From: Pseudomonas sp. 8Z
GTDB lineage: Bacteria; Pseudomonadota; Gammaproteobacteria; Pseudomonadales; Pseudomonadaceae
Assembly (NCBI RefSeq): GCF_902506535.1
Contig: NZ_LR733825.1
Coordinates: 251,206 to 315,205 of the forward strand
Direction of reading: 5' to 3'
Length of the DNA: 64,000 bases
The position numbers were made by a program, and so were the translations under genes. Under the pieces are notes generated by a model. It did not search any database. It saw nothing but the letters and a program-made list of their open reading frames with translations, and was not told where the DNA came from. Each line of letters starts with the position of its first letter. The first letter of the stretch is position 1. Positions 26,231 through 36,580 of this stretch are shown here, in pieces.

Positions 26231-27269
26231 AGGCGCACATCACTTCGCGGATATCGGCGGCGAGCTGGCGTACGCGGGCTTCGTCGGTATCCCATGAGCA
26301 CATGAAGCGTGCGCCGCCAGCACCGATGAAGGTGTAGAAGCGCCAGCCGCGGGCGGTGAGGGCGGCGATGGCTGGCTCCGAGAGTTGCAGGAACACGCCA
26401 TTGGCCTCGACCGGGAACATCAGGCTGACGCCGGGTACATCTTCGACCAGGTTGGCCAGTAGTTGCGCGCAGCGGTTGGCGTGTTTGGCGTATTTGAGCC
26501 AGGCGTCATCCTGCAGAATGCCGACCCAGGGCGCAGACAGATAGCGCATCTTCGAGGCCAACTGACCGGCCTGTTTGCAGCGGTAGTCGAAATCTTCGGC
26601 CAGTGCCTTGTTGAAAAAGACGATGGCTTCGCCCACGGCCATGCCATTCTTGGTGCCGCCGAAGCACAGTACGTCGACGCCGGCTTTCCAGGTCAGATCG
26701 GCGGGGCTGCAGCCGAGGAAGGCGCAGGCGTTGGAGAAGCGTGCACCGTCCATATGCAGATGCAGGCCGAGCTCCTTGCAGGTTGCGCTGATGGCGCGCA
26801 CTTCTTGCGGGCGGTAAACCGTGCCGACTTCGGTGGCCTGGGTGAGGGTGACTACGCGTGGTTTCGGGTAGTGGATGTCCTGGCGTTTGCGCGCGACTTC
26901 GCTGATCGCTTGTGGGGTCAGCTTGCCGTTCTCGGTCTTGGCTGGCAGCAGTTTTGAGCCGTTGGAGAAGAACTCCGGCGCGCCGCATTCGTCGGTTTCG
27001 ACGTGGGCTGTTTCCGAGCAGATCACGCTGTGGTAGCTCTGGCACAGCGAGGCCAGGGCCAGGGAGTTGGCGGCGGTGCCGTTGAAGGCGAAGAACACTT
27101 CGCAGTCGGTTTCGAACAGGCGGCGGAAGTGGTCGGCGGCGCGCGCAGTCCACTCATCATCGCCATAGGCACGTTGATGGCCTTGGTTGGCCTCGGCCAT
27201 GGCCGCCCAGGCTTCGGGGCAGATGCCGGAGTAGTTGTCGCTGGCAAATTGCTGGGCATTTTCGGGCAT
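26229..27269 (-). CDS. ltaE: Low-specificity L-threonine aldolase
   Basis: This is a PLP enzyme that cleaves L-threonine/allo-threonine to glycine and acetaldehyde. The 346-residue protein has FAFNGTAANSLALASL, the ETAHVETDECGAPEF region and the LHMDGARFSNA cofactor aspartate. The PLP lysine lies in CFGGTKNGM. Its position between gbcB and glyA matches P. aeruginosa and links it to glycine turnover from betaine. A partial decayed copy lies 260 bp downstream across the gbcB tail repeat. Confidence 0.93.
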   Translation of the reverse strand: MPENAQQFASDNYSGICPEAWAAMAEANQGHQRAYGDDEWTARAADHFRRLFETDCEVFFAFNGTAANSLALASLCQSYHSVICSETAHVETDECGAPEFFSNGSKLLPAKTENGKLTPQAISEVARKRQDIHYPKPRVVTLTQATEVGTVYRPQEVRAISATCKELGLHLHMDGARFSNACAFLGCSPADLTWKAGVDVLCFGGTKNGMAVGEAIVFFNKALAEDFDYRCKQAGQLASKMRYLSAPWVGILQDDAWLKYAKHANRCAQLLANLVEDVPGVSLMFPVEANGVFLQLSEPAIAALTARGWRFYTFIGAGGARFMCSWDTDEARVRQLAADIREVMCA

Positions 27270-27506
27270 GGATATGTTCCTTCTCGGTTGCCGTCGATAA
27301 AGGCGTCGGCAAAATCATGACTGTACTCCGGGCCAGCCTTGTTTGGCCTGCGTGGCGGCGACGAGTTATTGCGTCGATGCGTACTGCCAGGGCAAAACCT
27401 GACCGACCGTTCGGCTTAGCGAGGGAACTCGACGCCTTTGGGCGGGCTCCCACCTTGGGAGGGCGGCATTCGGTTCGCCATCTGTCATTAGATGAAGGAG
27501 TTTCCC

Positions 27507-27806
27507 ATGACCTATCGTCACCTGCTCGCCGCTGCCTTGCCGCTGGCTTTGGCATTGCCTGTTTCTGCTGCCGAGTGGTCGGACAAGGCCAAGACTGACT
27601 TCGTTCAGCAGTGCATCGCAGGCGCCCCGGCAGGCTATGAAGAGCCGCAACTGCGTGCCTATTGCGAGTGTGCGGTTACGCGCGTCAGCCAGGAGTTCAG
27701 TGCTGACGAGCTGCAGGCCATGAGTCGTCAGTCGCCGCCTGATCAGGCGTTGCAGCAGCGTCTGGTGAAGGCGTCCAGCTCCTGCAGTGGTGAGCTCAAG
27801 CCGTGA
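27507..27806 (+). CDS. Small secreted hypothetical protein
   Basis: The 99-residue protein starts MTYRHLLAAALPLALALPVS and has a signal peptide cleaved near AAEWS. The mature part has four Cys (QQCIAG, YCECAVTRVS, SSSCSGEL), suggesting two disulfides in the periplasm. AAGGAG lies six bases before the ATG. A gene of this kind sits between ltaE and glyA in P. aeruginosa as well. Function unknown. Confidence 0.75.
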   Translation: MTYRHLLAAALPLALALPVSAAEWSDKAKTDFVQQCIAGAPAGYEEPQLRAYCECAVTRVSQEFSADELQAMSRQSPPDQALQQRLVKASSSCSGELKP

Positions 27807-27866
27807 TGGCCTGAGTGAATCGCAGGCGTTCGTGCCGGAGTCTCGCTGGCTCTGGCCTTGCGCCAT

Positions 27867-28323
27867 GTATCCACAGGCCGTGCACAGGAAAGTCCACGAT
27901 ATTTGTGCACAAGCAATCGCTATCTGATTGATCCTGTTCGTTTTTTAGTCGTTTATCGGGAGCGCCCGTATACCCTGGCCTGGCGCGCGCGCCGAACAGC
28001 CTATGCACAGTTTCATCCACATCTTCTGTGTATATCCCCATGCTCGTGACCTCCGCCGCGTCTGTCGCAGGTGGATAAGTCGCCCATTGCCTCTCGCTGT
28101 ATGCGGGGTGCGCAATCCGCTATGAGCCTCAGGCGGCAATGGCTGCAGGCAGGTGACTACAGGTTTTCCACAGCCTGTTCCACTGTTTCTGTGCATTCTC
28201 TAAGTTGCTAACTGACTGATATTGCTCAAGAAGTGAGCGTGGCTCGGTAGCGCCCGGCTGTCGCGGCCTAGGGGCGTCTGTCCAGGCTTTATCCACAGTT
28301 TGATCCACCTGTTTTGTGTATGG
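27867..28323 (+). repeat. Four ~35-bp imperfect repeats with DnaA-box-like words upstream of glyA
   Basis: Copies lie at about 27867, 28001, 28163 and 28287. Three align well. Each opens with a TWTSCACAG word, has a middle WTCCAC and ends with TGTGYAT. The copy at 28287 contains TTATCCACA, a perfect DnaA box; others are one mismatch away (GTATCCACA, CTATGCACA, TTTTCCACA). The ~690-bp stretch 27807-28496 has no gene. The repeats may be protein-binding sites controlling glyA or something unrelated. Confidence 0.6.
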
Positions 28324-28496
28324 TTTGGCGGGGCGATTGCGAGGCGCCTGTTTGCGACACCGGCATGTCGCAAACGAATGCTCTTGCGGCGTTGGCAGGC
28401 ATTTGATGGGGCAGGTGCGGCCCTACCATCGCTGCACAGGGCGCTTCTGCCCACCCGTCCAAGATCGCCGCCAGCAGGCGTCGCAGGAGAGTCGAG

Positions 28497-29750
<1,254 letters not shown>

Positions 29751-29822
29751 TTCATAGGGTGGAAGGTGCTGTGTCCTTCCACCGCTTATTGGTGGATCGA
29801 TGAGGCGCGATCCACACCACGT

Positions 29823-29862
29823 GACCCTCTCCCCGCCCCTCTCCCGCAAGCGGGAGAGGGGA
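29823..29862. repeat. CCCTCTCCC-type inverted repeat upstream of soxB
   Basis: CCCCTCTCCCGC and GCGGGAGAGGGG form a hairpin in the 130-bp gap between glyA and soxB. The same family recurs between soxB and soxD. Confidence 0.6.
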
Positions 29863-29882
29863 GTAAAAACTGGAGCATGCCC

Positions 29883-31133
29883 ATGCAACGTTATTCCGGC
29901 TTCGGCCTGTTCAAGCACTCGTTTAGCCACCATGAGAACTGGCAGCGCATGTGGCGCAACCCGACGCCCAAGCCGGTATACGACGTGGTCATCGTCGGCG
30001 GTGGCGGCCATGGCCTGGCTACGGCCTATTATCTGGCCAAGGAATTTGGCGTGAAGAACGTCGCCGTGGTGGAAAAGGGCTGGCTCGGCGGTGGTAACAC
30101 CGCGCGCAACACCACCATCGTGCGTTCCAACTATCTGTGGGACGAGTCTGCGCAGCTCTACGAGCACGCGATGAAGTTGTGGGAAGGGTTGTCGCAGGAC
30201 ATCAACTACAACGTCATGTTCTCCCAGCGTGGCGTCTACAACCTCTGCCACACCCTGCAGGACATGCGTGACGCCGAGCGCCGCGTCAGCGCTAACCGCC
30301 TCAACGGCGTGGATGGCGAGTTGCTCGATGCCAAGCAGGTCGAGGCGGAGATTCCCTACCTCGACTGCAGCAAGAACACCCGCTACCCGATCATGGGCTC
30401 CACCGTGCAACGTCGCGGTGGCGTTGCCCGTCACGATGCCGTGGCCTGGGGCTACGCGCGTGCCGCCGATGCCCTGGGTGTTGATCTGATCCAGAACACC
30501 GAGGTCATCGGCTTTCGCAAGCAGAACGGTGCGGTGATTGGTGTGGAAACCACCAAGGGCTTTATCGGCGCCAAGCGTGTCGGCGTGGTCACTGCCGGTA
30601 ACTCCGGTTACATGGCTGGGCTGGCTGGCTTCCGCCTGCCGCTGGAGTCGCACCCACTGCAGGCGCTGGTCTCCGAGCCGATCAAGCCGATTATCGACAG
30701 CGTGATCATGTCCAACGCCGTACACGGCTACATCAGCCAGTCGGACAAGGGGGACCTGGTCATCGGCGCCGGTATCGATGGCTACAACGGCTATGGTCAG
30801 CGCGGCTCCTATCCGACCATTGAGCACACCCTGCAAGCCATCGTCGAAATGTTCCCGGTGCTCTCGCGGGTACGCATGAACCGCCAGTGGGGCGGCATCG
30901 TCGACACCTGCCCGGATGCCTGCCCGATCATCTCCAAGACGCCGGTGGACAACCTGTTTTTCAACTGCGGTTGGGGTACTGGCGGCTTCAAGGCCACGCC
31001 GGGCTCGGGCCACGTGTTCGCCGCCAGCCTGGCCAAGGGTGAAATGCACCCGCTGGCCAAGCCGTTCTCCATCGACCGTTTCCACACCGGCGCACTGATC
31101 GACGAGCACGGCGCTGCTGCCGTGGCTCACTAA
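29883..31133 (+). CDS. soxB: Heterotetrameric sarcosine oxidase, beta subunit
   Basis: SoxB is the FAD-bearing subunit of the tetramer that oxidises sarcosine to glycine, giving H2O2 and formaldehyde or methylene-THF. The 416-residue protein starts [20 protein letters not shown]. It has the dinucleotide motif [19 protein letters not shown] and the family's [15 protein letters not shown] chose the ATG at 29883, seven bases after GGAG, over one two codons upstream; it gives the usual family length. Confidence 0.93.
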   Translation: MQRYSGFGLFKHSFSHHENWQRMWRNPTPKPVYDVVIVGGGGHGLATAYYLAKEFGVKNVAVVEKGWLGGGNTARNTTIVRSNYLWDESAQLYEHAMKLWEGLSQDINYNVMFSQRGVYNLCHTLQDMRDAERRVSANRLNGVDGELLDAKQVEAEIPYLDCSKNTRYPIMGSTVQRRGGVARHDAVAWGYARAADALGVDLIQNTEVIGFRKQNGAVIGVETTKGFIGAKRVGVVTAGNSGYMAGLAGFRLPLESHPLQALVSEPIKPIIDSVIMSNAVHGYISQSDKGDLVIGAGIDGYNGYGQRGSYPTIEHTLQAIVEMFPVLSRVRMNRQWGGIVDTCPDACPIISKTPVDNLFFNCGWGTGGFKATPGSGHVFAASLAKGEMHPLAKPFSIDRFHTGALIDEHGAAAVAH

Positions 31134-31157
31134 AAGCGCGCGTAGCGCAAAGCTGAT

Positions 31158-31268
31158 GGCCCTCTCCCGCTTACGGGAGAGGGTGCCCGAAGGGCGGGAG
31201 AGGGCGTTGCGGTTCACGCCGAATGCCCTCTCCCCCGACCCCTCTCCCACAAGTGGGAGAGGGGAGAC
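31158..31268. repeat. Two CCCTCTCCC-type inverted repeats between soxB and soxD
   Basis: Two hairpins occur in tandem: CCCTCTCCCGC/GCGGGAGAGGG-like and CCCCTCTCCCAC/GTGGGAGAGGGG. They lie inside an operon, so they may moderate read-through or mRNA stability. Confidence 0.6.
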
Positions 31269-31320
31269 AAGATAAACCCCGTTGGCATCTGCGAGCGGGG
31301 AAGCGTTTCAGGAGGCCACC

Positions 31321-31629
31321 ATGCTGCACATCTTCTGCCCCTACTGTGGCGAACTGCGCTCCGAAGAGGAGTTCCATGCCAAGGGCCAGGCGCATATTGC
31401 CCGCCCACTCGACCCCGAAGCCTGCAGCGATGCCGAGTGGGGCGAGTACATGTTCTTCCGCGATAACCCGCGCGGTATCCACCATGAGCTGTGGGTGCAC
31501 GCGGCCGGTTGCCGCAAGTATTTCAACGTCACCCGCCACACCGTGACCTACGAGATTCTCGAAACCTACAAGGTTGGCGAGCAGCCCTCGGTCACTGCCG
31601 CGGGTGCCACCGCAGGAGTAACGGCATGA
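31321..31629 (+). CDS. soxD: Sarcosine oxidase, delta subunit
   Basis: The 102-residue protein starts MLHIFCPYCGELRSEEEFH. The C-P-Y-C-G zinc site plus a later Cys and His (HAAGCRKYFN) are those of SoxD, the small zinc-bearing subunit. A strong AGGAGG precedes the ATG. Its stop overlaps the soxA start by 4 bp (ATGA), so the two are coupled. Confidence 0.95.
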   Translation: MLHIFCPYCGELRSEEEFHAKGQAHIARPLDPEACSDAEWGEYMFFRDNPRGIHHELWVHAAGCRKYFNVTRHTVTYEILETYKVGEQPSVTAAGATAGVTA

Positions 31630-34600
31630 GCCAGGTCAATCGTCTTGCCAAAGGTGGTCGCATCGACCGCAGCCAGCCGCTGAGCTTCACCTTCAACGGC
31701 CAGAGCTATCAAGGCTTCGCCGGTGACAGCCTGGCGGCTGCACTGCTGGCCAACGGCGTCGACATCGTCGGTCGCAGCTTCAAGTATTCGCGTCCGCGCG
31801 GCATCGTCGCCGCCGGTGCCGAAGAGCCTAATGCCGTGCTGCAGATCGGCTCCAGCGAAGCGGCGCAGATTCCCAACGTGCGTGCCACCCAGCAGGCGCT
31901 GTACAGCGGCCTGGTGGCCAGTAGCACCAACGGTTGGCCGAGCGTCAACACCGACCTGATGGGGATTCTCGGCAAGGTCGGCGGCGGCATGATGCCGCCC
32001 GGCTTCTACTACAAGACCTTCATGTATCCGCAGAACCTGTGGATGACCTACGAGAAGTACATCCGCAAGGCCGCAGGTCTGGGCCGTTCGCCGACTGAGG
32101 TTGACCCGGACATTTATGACCTGATGAACCAGCACTGCGACGTGCTGATCGTCGGTGCCGGCCCGGCTGGCCTGGCTGCCGCATTGGCCGCCGGGCGCAG
32201 CGGTGCGCGGGTAATCCTCGCCGATGAACAGGAAGAGTTCGGCGGCAGCCTGCTCGACACTCGCGAAACCCTCGACGGTAAGCCCGCTGCCGAGTGGGTG
32301 GCGCAGGTCATCGCCGAATTGAATGCGCTGCCGGAAGTGACCCTGCTGCCGCGCGCCACGGTCAATGGCTACCACGACCACAATTTCCTCACCATCCATC
32401 AGCGGCTGACCGACCATCTCGGCGAAGTCGCGCCGATGGGCCAGGCACGCCAGCGTATGCACCGTGTGCGTGCCAAGCGTGTGGTACTGGCCAGCGGCGC
32501 CCATGAGCGGCCGCTGGTGTACGCCAACAACGACGTGCCCGGCAACATGCTGGCCGGCGCGGTGTCGACCTACGTGCGCCGCTACGGTGTGGCGCCAGGC
32601 CAGAGCCTGGTGCTGTCGACCAACAACGATTACGCCTATCGCGTGGTGCTCGACTGGCTCGATGCCGGACGCCAGGTGGTGGCCGTTGCCGATGCGCGCA
32701 GCAACCCTCGCGGTGCCTGGGTTGAGGACGTGCGTGCGCGTGGCGTGCGTATCCTTACCGGTAGCGCGGTGGTCGAAGCGCGCGGCAGCAAGCGCGTCAC
32801 CGGTGCGCGGATCTGCGCCATCGACGTCAAGGCACACAAAGTCACCAGCCCCGGCGAAGTGCTGGACTGCGATCTGATCGTCAGCTCCGGCGGTTACAGC
32901 CCCGTGGTGCACCTGGCTTCGCACCTGGGCGGTCGCCCGGAGTGGCGTGAAGACATCCTCGGTTTCGTGCCGGGGCCGGGCAACGGCATTCAGCAACGTA
33001 TCGACGCCGGTGCGGTGAACGGCGTGTTCGCCCTTGGCGACGTGCTCGCCAATGGCTTCGAGGCCGGTGCCAAGGCGGCTGCTGAGGCTGGCTACCAGGC
33101 GGTCAGCGGCAGCCTGCCGCAGGTCGAGACGCTACACGAAGAGCCGATGCTGGCGCTGTTCCAGGTGCCGCACGACAAGAGCACCTCGCGTGCGCCCAAG
33201 CAGTTCGTTGATCAGCAGAACGACGTCACCGCGGCGGGCATCGAGCTGGCCACCCGCGAGGGTTTCGAGTCGGTCGAGCACGTCAAACGCTATACCGCAC
33301 TGGGTTTCGGTACCGATCAGGGCAAGCTGGGCAATATCAACGGCCTGGCCATCGCTGCACGCTCCATGGGCATCAGCATCCCGCAGATGGGCACCACCAT
33401 GTTCCGTCCGAACTACACACCGGTGACCTTCGGCGCCGTAGCCGGGCGTCACTGTGGCGCTCTGTTCGACGCCAAGCGTTACACCGCGATGCAGGCCTGG
33501 CACGTGAAAAACGGTGCTGAGTTCGAAGACGTCGGCCAGTGGAAGCGCCCCTGGTACTTCCCGAAAAATGGCGAGGATCTGCATGCCGCCGTGGCTCGTG
33601 AATGCCTGGCCGTGCGCAATAGTGTGGGCATTCTCGATGCCTCCACCCTGGGCAAGATCGACATTCAGGGCCCGGACGCGCGCGAGTTCCTCAACCGTGT
33701 CTACACCAACGCCTGGACCAAGCTGGACGTGGGCAAGGCGCGATACGGCCTGATGTGTAAAGAGGACGGCATGGTCTTCGACGACGGCGTCACCGCCTGT
33801 CTGGCCGACAACCATTTCGTCATGACCACCACCACCGGCGGCGCGGCGCGCGTGATGGAGTGGCTGGAGATCTACCACCAGACCGAATGGCCTGAGTTGA
33901 AGGTGTACTTCACCTCGGTCACTGACCACTGGGCCACCATGACCCTGTCTGGCCCCAATAGCCGCAAGTTGCTGGCCAAGGTCACCGACATCGATCTGGA
34001 CAAGGACGCCTTCCCGTTCATGAGCTGGAAGGAAGGCCTGGTCGGCGGCGTGCCGGCGCGGGTGTTCCGTATCTCCTTCACCGGCGAGCTGAGTTACGAG
34101 GTGAACGTGCAGGCCGACTACGCCCTGGGCGTGTGGGAGCAGATCATCGAAGCGGGCAAGGAATTCGACTTGACCCCCTACGGCACCGAGACCATGCACG
34201 TGCTGCGCGCCGAGAAGGGCTTCATCATCGTTGGCCAGGACACCGACGCCTCGGTGACCCCGGATGATCTCAACATGGGCTGGTGCGTTGGTCGCACCAA
34301 GCCGTTCTCCTGGATCGGCAAGCGCGGTATGAACCGCGCCGACTGCCTGCGTGAAGACCGCAAGCAGTTGGTTGGCCTCAAGCCCATCGACCCGAACCAG
34401 GTGCTGCCGGAAGGTGCGCAACTGGTGTTCGACCCGAAACAGTCCATCCCGATGCAGATGGTCGGCCACGTCACCTCCAGCTACATGAGTGCGGCCATGG
34501 GCTACAGCTTCGCCATGGCGGTGGTCAAAGGCGGCCTCAAGCGTATGGGTGAGCGTGTGTTCGCGCCGCTGGCCGACGGCAGCGTAATCGAAGCCGAAAT

Positions 34601-34649
34601 CTGTAGCTCCGTGTTCTATGACCCGAAAGGGGATCGCCAGAATGTCTAA
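31626..34649 (+). CDS. soxA: Sarcosine oxidase, alpha subunit
   Basis: The 1007-residue subunit holds the NAD and folate sites. Order: an N-terminal ferredoxin-like part without all Fe-S cysteines (FTFNGQSYQGFAGDSLAAAL), an NAD/FAD-type fold (CDVLIVGAGPAGLAAALAAG near 165), and a middle disulfide-oxidoreductase-like region. The C-terminal ~400 residues form the GcvT-like folate domain (LTPYGTETMHVLRAEKGFII). The ATG at 31626 overlaps the soxD stop. Length and order fit the heterotetrameric family. Confidence 0.95.
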   Translation: MSQVNRLAKGGRIDRSQPLSFTFNGQSYQGFAGDSLAAALLANGVDIVGRSFKYSRPRGIVAAGAEEPNAVLQIGSSEAAQIPNVRATQQALYSGLVASSTNGWPSVNTDLMGILGKVGGGMMPPGFYYKTFMYPQNLWMTYEKYIRKAAGLGRSPTEVDPDIYDLMNQHCDVLIVGAGPAGLAAALAAGRSGARVILADEQEEFGGSLLDTRETLDGKPAAEWVAQVIAELNALPEVTLLPRATVNGYHDHNFLTIHQRLTDHLGEVAPMGQARQRMHRVRAKRVVLASGAHERPLVYANNDVPGNMLAGAVSTYVRRYGVAPGQSLVLSTNNDYAYRVVLDWLDAGRQVVAVADARSNPRGAWVEDVRARGVRILTGSAVVEARGSKRVTGARICAIDVKAHKVTSPGEVLDCDLIVSSGGYSPVVHLASHLGGRPEWREDILGFVPGPGNGIQQRIDAGAVNGVFALGDVLANGFEAGAKAAAEAGYQAVSGSLPQVETLHEEPMLALFQVPHDKSTSRAPKQFVDQQNDVTAAGIELATREGFESVEHVKRYTALGFGTDQGKLGNINGLAIAARSMGISIPQMGTTMFRPNYTPVTFGAVAGRHCGALFDAKRYTAMQAWHVKNGAEFEDVGQWKRPWYFPKNGEDLHAAVARECLAVRNSVGILDASTLGKIDIQGPDAREFLNRVYTNAWTKLDVGKARYGLMCKEDGMVFDDGVTACLADNHFVMTTTTGGAARVMEWLEIYHQTEWPELKVYFTSVTDHWATMTLSGPNSRKLLAKVTDIDLDKDAFPFMSWKEGLVGGVPARVFRISFTGELSYEVNVQADYALGVWEQIIEAGKEFDLTPYGTETMHVLRAEKGFIIVGQDTDASVTPDDLNMGWCVGRTKPFSWIGKRGMNRADCLREDRKQLVGLKPIDPNQVLPEGAQLVFDPKQSIPMQMVGHVTSSYMSAAMGYSFAMAVVKGGLKRMGERVFAPLADGSVIEAEICSSVFYDPKGDRQNV

Positions 34650-35271
34650 TGTCAACGTCTACCAACAACGTCCCGCCGATATCGCCGGACAGTCGCCACT
34701 GCACCATGCCGGTCTGCACGAGCTGGTCGGTAAGGGCCGCAAGAACGCCGGCATCACTCTGCGCGAGAAGAAGCTGCGCGGGCATCTGGTGATTCGTGGG
34801 GAGGCCAAGGACGCCGCTTTCGCCGGTGGCGTGCACAACGCCCTGGGCATGGAGCTACCCTCGGCACTGACTCTGGTGGCTGACGGCGACACTTCGCTGC
34901 AATGGCTCGGCCCTGATGAGTGGCTGCTGATCGTGCCCGGCGGCAGTGAGTTCGAGGTCGAGCGCAAACTGCGTGCGGCGCTCGATGGCCAGCACTTCTC
35001 GGTGGTCAACGTCAGCGGCGGGCAGACTTTGCTGGAACTATCCGGGCCGAAGGTGCGCGAGATGCTGATGAAATCCAGCAGCTACGATGTGCACCCGAGC
35101 AACTTCCCGGTGGGCAAGGCGGTGGGCACCGTGTTCGCCAAGTCGCAACTGGTGATTCGTCACACCGGCGAGGACACCTGGGAACTGGTGATCCGCCGCA
35201 GCTTCTCCGACTACTTCTGGTTGTGGCTGCAGGATGCCAGCGCTGAGTACGGCTTCGCCGTCGAGGCCTGA
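34642..35271 (+). CDS. soxG: Sarcosine oxidase, gamma subunit
   Basis: The 209-residue subunit starts MSNVNVYQQRPADIAGQSPL and has a GcvT-like fold (WLGPDEWLLIVPGG, VNVSGGQTLLELSGPK). The start overlaps the soxA stop by 8 bp. It completes the BDAG set. Confidence 0.93.
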   Translation: MSNVNVYQQRPADIAGQSPLHHAGLHELVGKGRKNAGITLREKKLRGHLVIRGEAKDAAFAGGVHNALGMELPSALTLVADGDTSLQWLGPDEWLLIVPGGSEFEVERKLRAALDGQHFSVVNVSGGQTLLELSGPKVREMLMKSSSYDVHPSNFPVGKAVGTVFAKSQLVIRHTGEDTWELVIRRSFSDYFWLWLQDASAEYGFAVEA

Positions 35272-35277
35272 TGCACG

Positions 35278-35349
35278 TAGGGTGGACGACGCTTTTTTCG
35301 TCCACCATGACGCCGCAATGGTGGATGGGTGAGGCGTCATCCACCCTAC
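35278..35349. repeat. GTAGGGTGGA-type inverted repeat
   Basis: GTAGGGTGGACGACGC and a mirrored GCGTCATCCACCCTAC bracket a second smaller inverted pair (TCGTCCACC / GGTGGATG). The same repeat family recurs near 36.4 kb and 54.9 kb. It lies between soxG and purU. Confidence 0.7.
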
Positions 35350-35394
35350 GCCGAGGCTAAAGCCCCTCCCACGAATGCCACCAAGGGCCCGAGC

Positions 35395-36258
35395 ATGAGC
35401 CGCACCCCCGACACCTGGATTCTCACCGCCCACTGCCCGAGCGTGCTCGGCACCGTGGATGCGGTGACGCGCTTTCTGTTCGAGCAGCGCTGCTACGTCA
35501 CCGAGCACCACAGCTTCGATGATCGCTTGTCCTCGCGGTTCTTCATTCGCGTCGAGTTTCGCCAACCGGAAGGCTTTGATGAAGCCGCCTTTCGCGCGGG
35601 TGTAGCCGAGCGCCTGGCGCCATTCGGCATGCAGGTCGAGCTGACCCCGCCGGGCTATCGGGCCAAGGTGGTGCTGATGGTGTCCAAGGCTGACCACTGC
35701 CTGAACGACCTGCTCTATCGCCAGCGTATCGGTCAACTGGCCATGGACGTGGTGGCGGTGGTGTCCAACCACCCGGATCTCGAACCGCTGGCACGCTGGC
35801 ATGGTATTCCCTACCACCATTTCCCCCTCGACCCGGCGGATAAACCGGCTCAGGAGCGCCAGGTACTCAAGGTGATAGAAGACACTGGCGCCGAACTGGT
35901 GGTGCTCGCCCGCTACATGCAGGTGCTGTCGCCGGAGTTGTGCAAGAAGCTCGACGGCTGGGCGATCAATATTCACCACTCGCTGCTGCCTGGCTTCAAG
36001 GGCGCCAAGCCGTATCACCAGGCCTATCAGAAGGGCGTCAAGCTGGTTGGCGCCACGGCGCATTACATCAACAACGACCTCGACGAAGGGCCGATCATCA
36101 CCCAGGGCGTGGAGGCGGTGGATCACGCCCATTACCCAGAAGACCTGATCGCCAAGGGCCGTGACATCGAATGCTTGACCCTGGCGCGGGCGGTGGGTTA
36201 CCACATTGATCGCCGCGTATTTCTCAACGCCAACCGCACGGTGGTGCTCAACGCCTGA
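35395..36258 (+). CDS. purU: Formyltetrahydrofolate deformylase
   Basis: PurU hydrolyses 10-formyl-THF to formate and THF and so recycles folate loaded with one-carbon units from sarcosine. The 287-residue protein has an N-terminal ACT domain (WILTAHCPSVLGTVDAVTRF) and a formyl-transferase-like domain. Active-site motifs NIHHSLLPGFKGAKPYHQAY and GATAHYINNDLDEGPII are intact, with the essential Asp in the latter. In P. aeruginosa the same cluster carries this second purU copy. Confidence 0.95.
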   Translation: MSRTPDTWILTAHCPSVLGTVDAVTRFLFEQRCYVTEHHSFDDRLSSRFFIRVEFRQPEGFDEAAFRAGVAERLAPFGMQVELTPPGYRAKVVLMVSKADHCLNDLLYRQRIGQLAMDVVAVVSNHPDLEPLARWHGIPYHHFPLDPADKPAQERQVLKVIEDTGAELVVLARYMQVLSPELCKKLDGWAINIHHSLLPGFKGAKPYHQAYQKGVKLVGATAHYINNDLDEGPIITQGVEAVDHAHYPEDLIAKGRDIECLTLARAVGYHIDRRVFLNANRTVVLNA

Positions 36259-36365
36259 TCACGTGACTGTCTATCGGGCGGGCCGGGCTGCGATCCGCTT
36301 CAGCTCACACATTTTTTCGGTGGGCTGAAGCCCACCCTACGGTAACTACAGTAGCGGTGCCATTT

Positions 36366-36457
36366 GTAGGGTGGGCCGGGCGGCATGTCCGCTTTAGCCC
36401 ACCAGTCGCAACGAAGAACTCGGTGGGCTGAAGCGGACATGCCGCCCTGTCCACCCT
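36366..36457. repeat. Long inverted repeat of the GTAGGGTGG family
   Basis: Left arm TAGGGTGGgccgggcGGCATGTCCGC and right arm GCGGACATGCCgccctgTCCACCCTA form a long hairpin between purU and fdhA. A smaller related pair occurs just before it (about 36320-36345). The rest of 36259-36580 has no gene. Confidence 0.7.
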
Positions 36458-36580
36458 AATTACGGAACCCGCCCTGTCAGGTTTTACCGGCGGTTTCGGC
36501 AACAGACGCAAGAGGCTCCAGTACAAGGCCGCGCGGTTATTGACCGCGTCTTGTATCCACAAAAAGAAGGAGAGTTACGC

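Noticed and set aside
27807..28496. Glycine riboswitch upstream of glyA
   Set aside because: No paired aptamer cores seen; the region is instead made of DnaA-box-like repeats.
29823..31268. CRISPR-like array from CCCTCTCCC repeats
   Set aside because: Units are inverted hairpins, few and irregularly spaced, without spacers of equal length.
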